A DNA stretch of 7,977 nt from Brevundimonas sp. (GTDB lineage Bacteria > Pseudomonadota > Alphaproteobacteria > Caulobacterales > Caulobacteraceae): assembly GCF_031082345.1 (NCBI RefSeq), contig NZ_JAVHLH010000010.1, positions 9,673-17,649 of the forward strand, given 5' to 3'. The notes beneath the pieces were generated by a model. That model did not search any database and was not told the origin of the DNA. It saw only the letters and a list, made by a program, of their open reading frames with translations. Positions 5,626 through 7,977 of the stretch are shown here, one piece after another. The stretch's first letter is position 1; each line of letters starts with the position of its first letter. The translations under genes were made by a program, and so were the position numbers.

Positions 5626-7131
5626 ATGAACGACAGGTCGTCCGCCGATCGAGGCCGGGTCTCCACCGGAATCGCCGATCTCGACACTATTCTCGGCGGC
5701 GGCGTCACCGCCAACCGCGCCTATCTGCTCGAGGGCGCGCCCGGTAGCGGCAAGACCACCATCGCCCTGCAGTTTCTGCTGGAAGGCGCGCGCATTGGCG
5801 AGCGCGGGCTCTACATCACACTGTCTGAGACCGCTGCCGAGCTCACCGAAGTGGCGCGAAGCCACAACTGGAAGCTCGACGACATCGAACTTTTCGAACT
5901 CGTCAATGAAGAGGGGCTCAACCAGGACCGGGAGCAGTCAATACTCGACCCCTCCGAAGTCGAGCTTGGTGAAACCATCCAGGGCGTGATCGCTTGCGTG
6001 GATCGGCTGCAGCCCTCCCGCGTCGTGTTCGACAGCCTGTCAGAGATGAAGCTGCTGGCCCAGAACTCCCTGCGTTACCGGCGCCAAATCCTGGCGCTGA
6101 AGCAATATTTCTCCACCCGCCAATGTACGGTTTTCTTGCTTGATGACCGCAGCTCGGACCCTGGCGACCTGCAGCTACACAGCATTGCACACGGCGTGAT
6201 CACCCTGGAACAGGCGGCCCAGGAGTACGGCTCGGAGCGACGCCGCCTGCGCGTTGTCAAAATGCGGGGCGTAAAGTACCGCGGCGGCTTTCATGACTTC
6301 GCCATCGAAACCGGCGGCGTGGCGGTGTTTCCCCGGCTGGTGGCGGCCGGGCATCACCGTGAGTTCACCGGCGATCTCGCTTTGACTGGCGTTGAGCGCC
6401 TGGACCAGATGTTGGGTGGAGGCATGTCGCCAGGCACGAACACCCTGCTCAACGGGCCGTCCGGCGTCGGCAAGACGACGACCGCCGTACGTTGCGGGTT
6501 GACCGCACTCGAGCGCGGGGACAAGGCCGCCTACTATCTGTTCGACGAAGGCAAGGCGACTATGCTGGCCCGCGCCAGATCCATGGGCATGGACCTTCAA
6601 TACCACATCGACAGCGGCCAACTACAGATATCCCAGATCGACCCCGCGGAACTGTCGCCTGGCGAGTTCGCCAACAGGGTGCGGCGGGCGGTGGAACACG
6701 ATGGGGTCCGCTTCATCGTCATCGACAGCCTGAACGCCTTCTTACAAGCGATGCCGGGCGAGAAATATCTGCTGCTGCAGATGCACGAAATGCTGAGCTA
6801 TCTGAACCAGCAGGGCGTGATCACGGTGCTCATCCTCGGGCAGCACGGAATCGTCGGCGAGGTACGTTCTGAAGTTGACCTGAGCTACCTCTCGGACACC
6901 ATCGTGCTGTTCCGCTACTTCGAGGCCCGCGGCAGCGTCTACAAGGCGCTTTCGGTCGCCAAGAGCCGCACCAATCCTCATGAGTCGAGCATCCGGGAGT
7001 TTCTGCTCGGGCCGACCGGCGTCAAGATCGGCGAGCCTCTGGAGGATTTCGAGGGGGTGCTGAGCGGCCTGCCGAACTATCGGGGTAAGACGCCCTTGAT
7101 GGCTGCAGAACCGGCCGCGGCGGACGCCTAG
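5626..7131 (+). CDS. KaiC-like double-RecA-domain ATPase (circadian-clock protein family)
   Basis: A 501-residue protein with the tandem CI-CII layout of KaiC (about 500-520 aa). CI has Walker A GAPGSGKTT (residues 37-45), the SE pair S67-E68 where cyanobacterial KaiC has two catalytic glutamates, and Walker B ending at D136 (VVFDSLSEM). CII has Walker A GPSGVGKTT (277-285), D307-E308 at the catalytic-glutamate position and Walker B at D367 (FIVIDSLNAF). The C-terminal block SDTIVLFRYFEARGSVYKAL, then SIREFLLG, aligns with the KaiC autophosphorylation region. The S431/T432 pair becomes S420-Y421. ATP hydrolysis and hexamer formation are expected from the family; clock function is not shown. 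ATG 5626 is preferred, with weak ACGAG 7 bases upstream; an in-frame GTG at 5596 would add ten unlike residues. The kinase TTG follows the stop by one base, implying translational coupling. No kaiB or kaiA is in the window. Confidence 0.95.
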   Translation: MNDRSSADRGRVSTGIADLDTILGGGVTANRAYLLEGAPGSGKTTIALQFLLEGARIGERGLYITLSETAAELTEVARSHNWKLDDIELFELVNEEGLNQDREQSILDPSEVELGETIQGVIACVDRLQPSRVVFDSLSEMKLLAQNSLRYRRQILALKQYFSTRQCTVFLLDDRSSDPGDLQLHSIAHGVITLEQAAQEYGSERRRLRVVKMRGVKYRGGFHDFAIETGGVAVFPRLVAAGHHREFTGDLALTGVERLDQMLGGGMSPGTNTLLNGPSGVGKTTTAVRCGLTALERGDKAAYYLFDEGKATMLARARSMGMDLQYHIDSGQLQISQIDPAELSPGEFANRVRRAVEHDGVRFIVIDSLNAFLQAMPGEKYLLLQMHEMLSYLNQQGVITVLILGQHGIVGEVRSEVDLSYLSDTIVLFRYFEARGSVYKALSVAKSRTNPHESSIREFLLGPTGVKIGEPLEDFEGVLSGLPNYRGKTPLMAAEPAAADA

Positions 7132-7132
7132 G

Positions 7133-7977
7133 TTGGAAGATCGGATTCTGATCCTAGCGCCGAAGGGCCGCGACGCCGAGGTGATTCACCAGGTCCTCGC
7201 CGGGCCTGGACGAGTGTGTGTCGTTTGTCGGGATGTCGCCTCCCTTGCAACGGAAATGGGACGGGGCGCGGGCGCCGTCCTGATTACCGAGGAGGCATTG
7301 GCCAGTGCGGACCGCACTGCGCTGGTCGACCAGATAGAAGCCCAGCCCTCCTGGTCCGACCTGCCCATCATTCTGCTTTCGACCAAACGGTCAGGGACCC
7401 GGCCGCCGGAGGCGGTTACGATTCTCGAGGACCTCGGAAATGTCCTTGTCATGGAACGTCCCATCCATGGCGAGACCCTGGCGAGGGCCGCGAGTTCGGC
7501 TCTAAGGGCGCGGCGCAAACAGTATCAGACGCGAAGCCATCTGGAACAGCTCGGGGCCGCCGAAGAGCGTCTGACACAGTTGAACGCGACGCTTGAATCA
7601 CGGATCGAGGAACGCACCGAAGAGCTGTCTCAGGCAAACAATCGCCTGATGGCCGAGAGCGCCGAGCGTGAGCGCGCCCAGCAAGCCTTCGTCCAGTCCC
7701 AGAAGATGGAGGCGGTGGGCCAGCTCACGGGTGGCATCGCGCACGACTTCAACAACCTGCTTACCGTCATCGTCGGAAATCTGGAGTTGGCCGAGCGCCG
7801 TATCGCCGATGAGAAGGCGGTCCGTCTCGTGGGCTTCGCCCGAGAAGCCGCCGATCGGGCGGCGAGGCTGACGCATCAGCTCCTTGCGTTTTCGAGAACC
7901 CAAAAGCTCGTGCTGCGTCCCGTGAACGTCAACAGGCTTGTCGCCGGCACGGATGATCTGCTCAAGCGCACAATCGG
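7133..7977 (+). CDS. Histidine kinase with degenerate receiver-like N-terminus (3' end outside window)
   Basis: The frame is open for 281 codons to the window end. Residues 1-125 read as a receiver-like fold (RILILAPKGRDAEVIHQVL, PSWSDLPIILLST, VMERPIHGETLARAA) with the signalling residues lost: no acidic pair, T52-E53-E54 (AVLITEEAL) where the phosphoacceptor should be, and arginine for the beta5 lysine. A coiled coil follows (about 137-185, with LESRIEERTEELSQANNRLM). Then comes a HisKA dimerisation domain with the H-box AVGQLTGGIAHDFNNLL; the phosphorylated residue is H204. The ATP-binding domain, and any C-terminal receiver, lie beyond the window. No membrane segment is seen, so it is probably cytosolic. 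The TTG start is chosen because the protein resembles relatives from the second residue and it lies one base after the KaiC-like stop; a GTG at 7181 would cut the first strand. Coupling to KaiC suggests they work together; SasA is the parallel, though its sensor is KaiB-like. Confidence 0.9.
   Translation, partial: MEDRILILAPKGRDAEVIHQVLAGPGRVCVVCRDVASLATEMGRGAGAVLITEEALASADRTALVDQIEAQPSWSDLPIILLSTKRSGTRPPEAVTILEDLGNVLVMERPIHGETLARAASSALRARRKQYQTRSHLEQLGAAEERLTQLNATLESRIEERTEELSQANNRLMAESAERERAQQAFVQSQKMEAVGQLTGGIAHDFNNLLTVIVGNLELAERRIADEKAVRLVGFAREAADRAARLTHQLLAFSRTQKLVLRPVNVNRLVAGTDDLLKRTI

Noticed and set aside
5095..5865. Minus-strand open frame opposite the receiver and the start of the KaiC-like gene
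   Set aside because: It spans two convincing plus-strand genes and reads as an antisense translation without motifs.
1..7977. Mobile elements, CRISPR arrays, tRNA/rRNA genes, defence systems
   Set aside because: No transposase, integrase, terminal repeats, spaced direct repeats or RNA-gene signatures were seen on either strand.

Overview
The window is GC-rich and dense with genes. It looks like an alphaproteobacterial chromosome, most likely Caulobacterales (for example Phenylobacterium or Caulobacter relatives). That placement is a judgement from protein style: a MaeB-type malic enzyme, short single-domain response regulators, one with a YFGPDRRR tail, a Crp/Fnr regulator with a CxxCPLR start, and a KaiC-like ATPase next to a GGIAHDFNNLL-type histidine kinase. 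No rRNA, tRNA, CRISPR array, insertion sequence or integrase was seen.

Left part (1-2880, + strand): the 3' part of a malic enzyme fused to a phosphotransacetylase-like domain (maeB; its start lies outside the window). A 44-codon candidate small membrane protein begins on the base after the maeB stop. A structured, mostly non-coding gap follows, and then a short YjdM/PhnA-type protein that lacks the zinc-ribbon cysteines of its family.

Middle part (2911-4928, - strand, read right to left): a Crp/Fnr-family regulator, an NTF2-like (SnoaL/DUF4440-type) protein and a single-domain response regulator, probably co-transcribed. At the far end is the decayed C-terminal half of a second receiver domain. 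It reads in the same frame directly after the stop of the intact response regulator and carries what look like two compensating frameshifts.

Right part (5101-7977, + strand): a stand-alone response regulator, a double-domain KaiC-like ATPase, and a histidine kinase whose TTG start lies one base after the KaiC stop. The kinase runs off the window and has a degenerate receiver-like N-terminus. No kaiB or kaiA gene is visible. The two arms are divergent, and the region between them (4929-5100) holds a perfect 16-bp palindrome that is a good candidate operator.

Taken together, positions 2911-7977 look like a compact signalling locus: KaiC-like ATPase, histidine kinase, two intact response regulators and a relic of a third, a Crp/Fnr transcription factor and a small NTF2-fold protein. 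Its inputs and outputs cannot be read from the sequence. The resemblance to KaiC-SasA-RpaA timing circuits is by architecture only.
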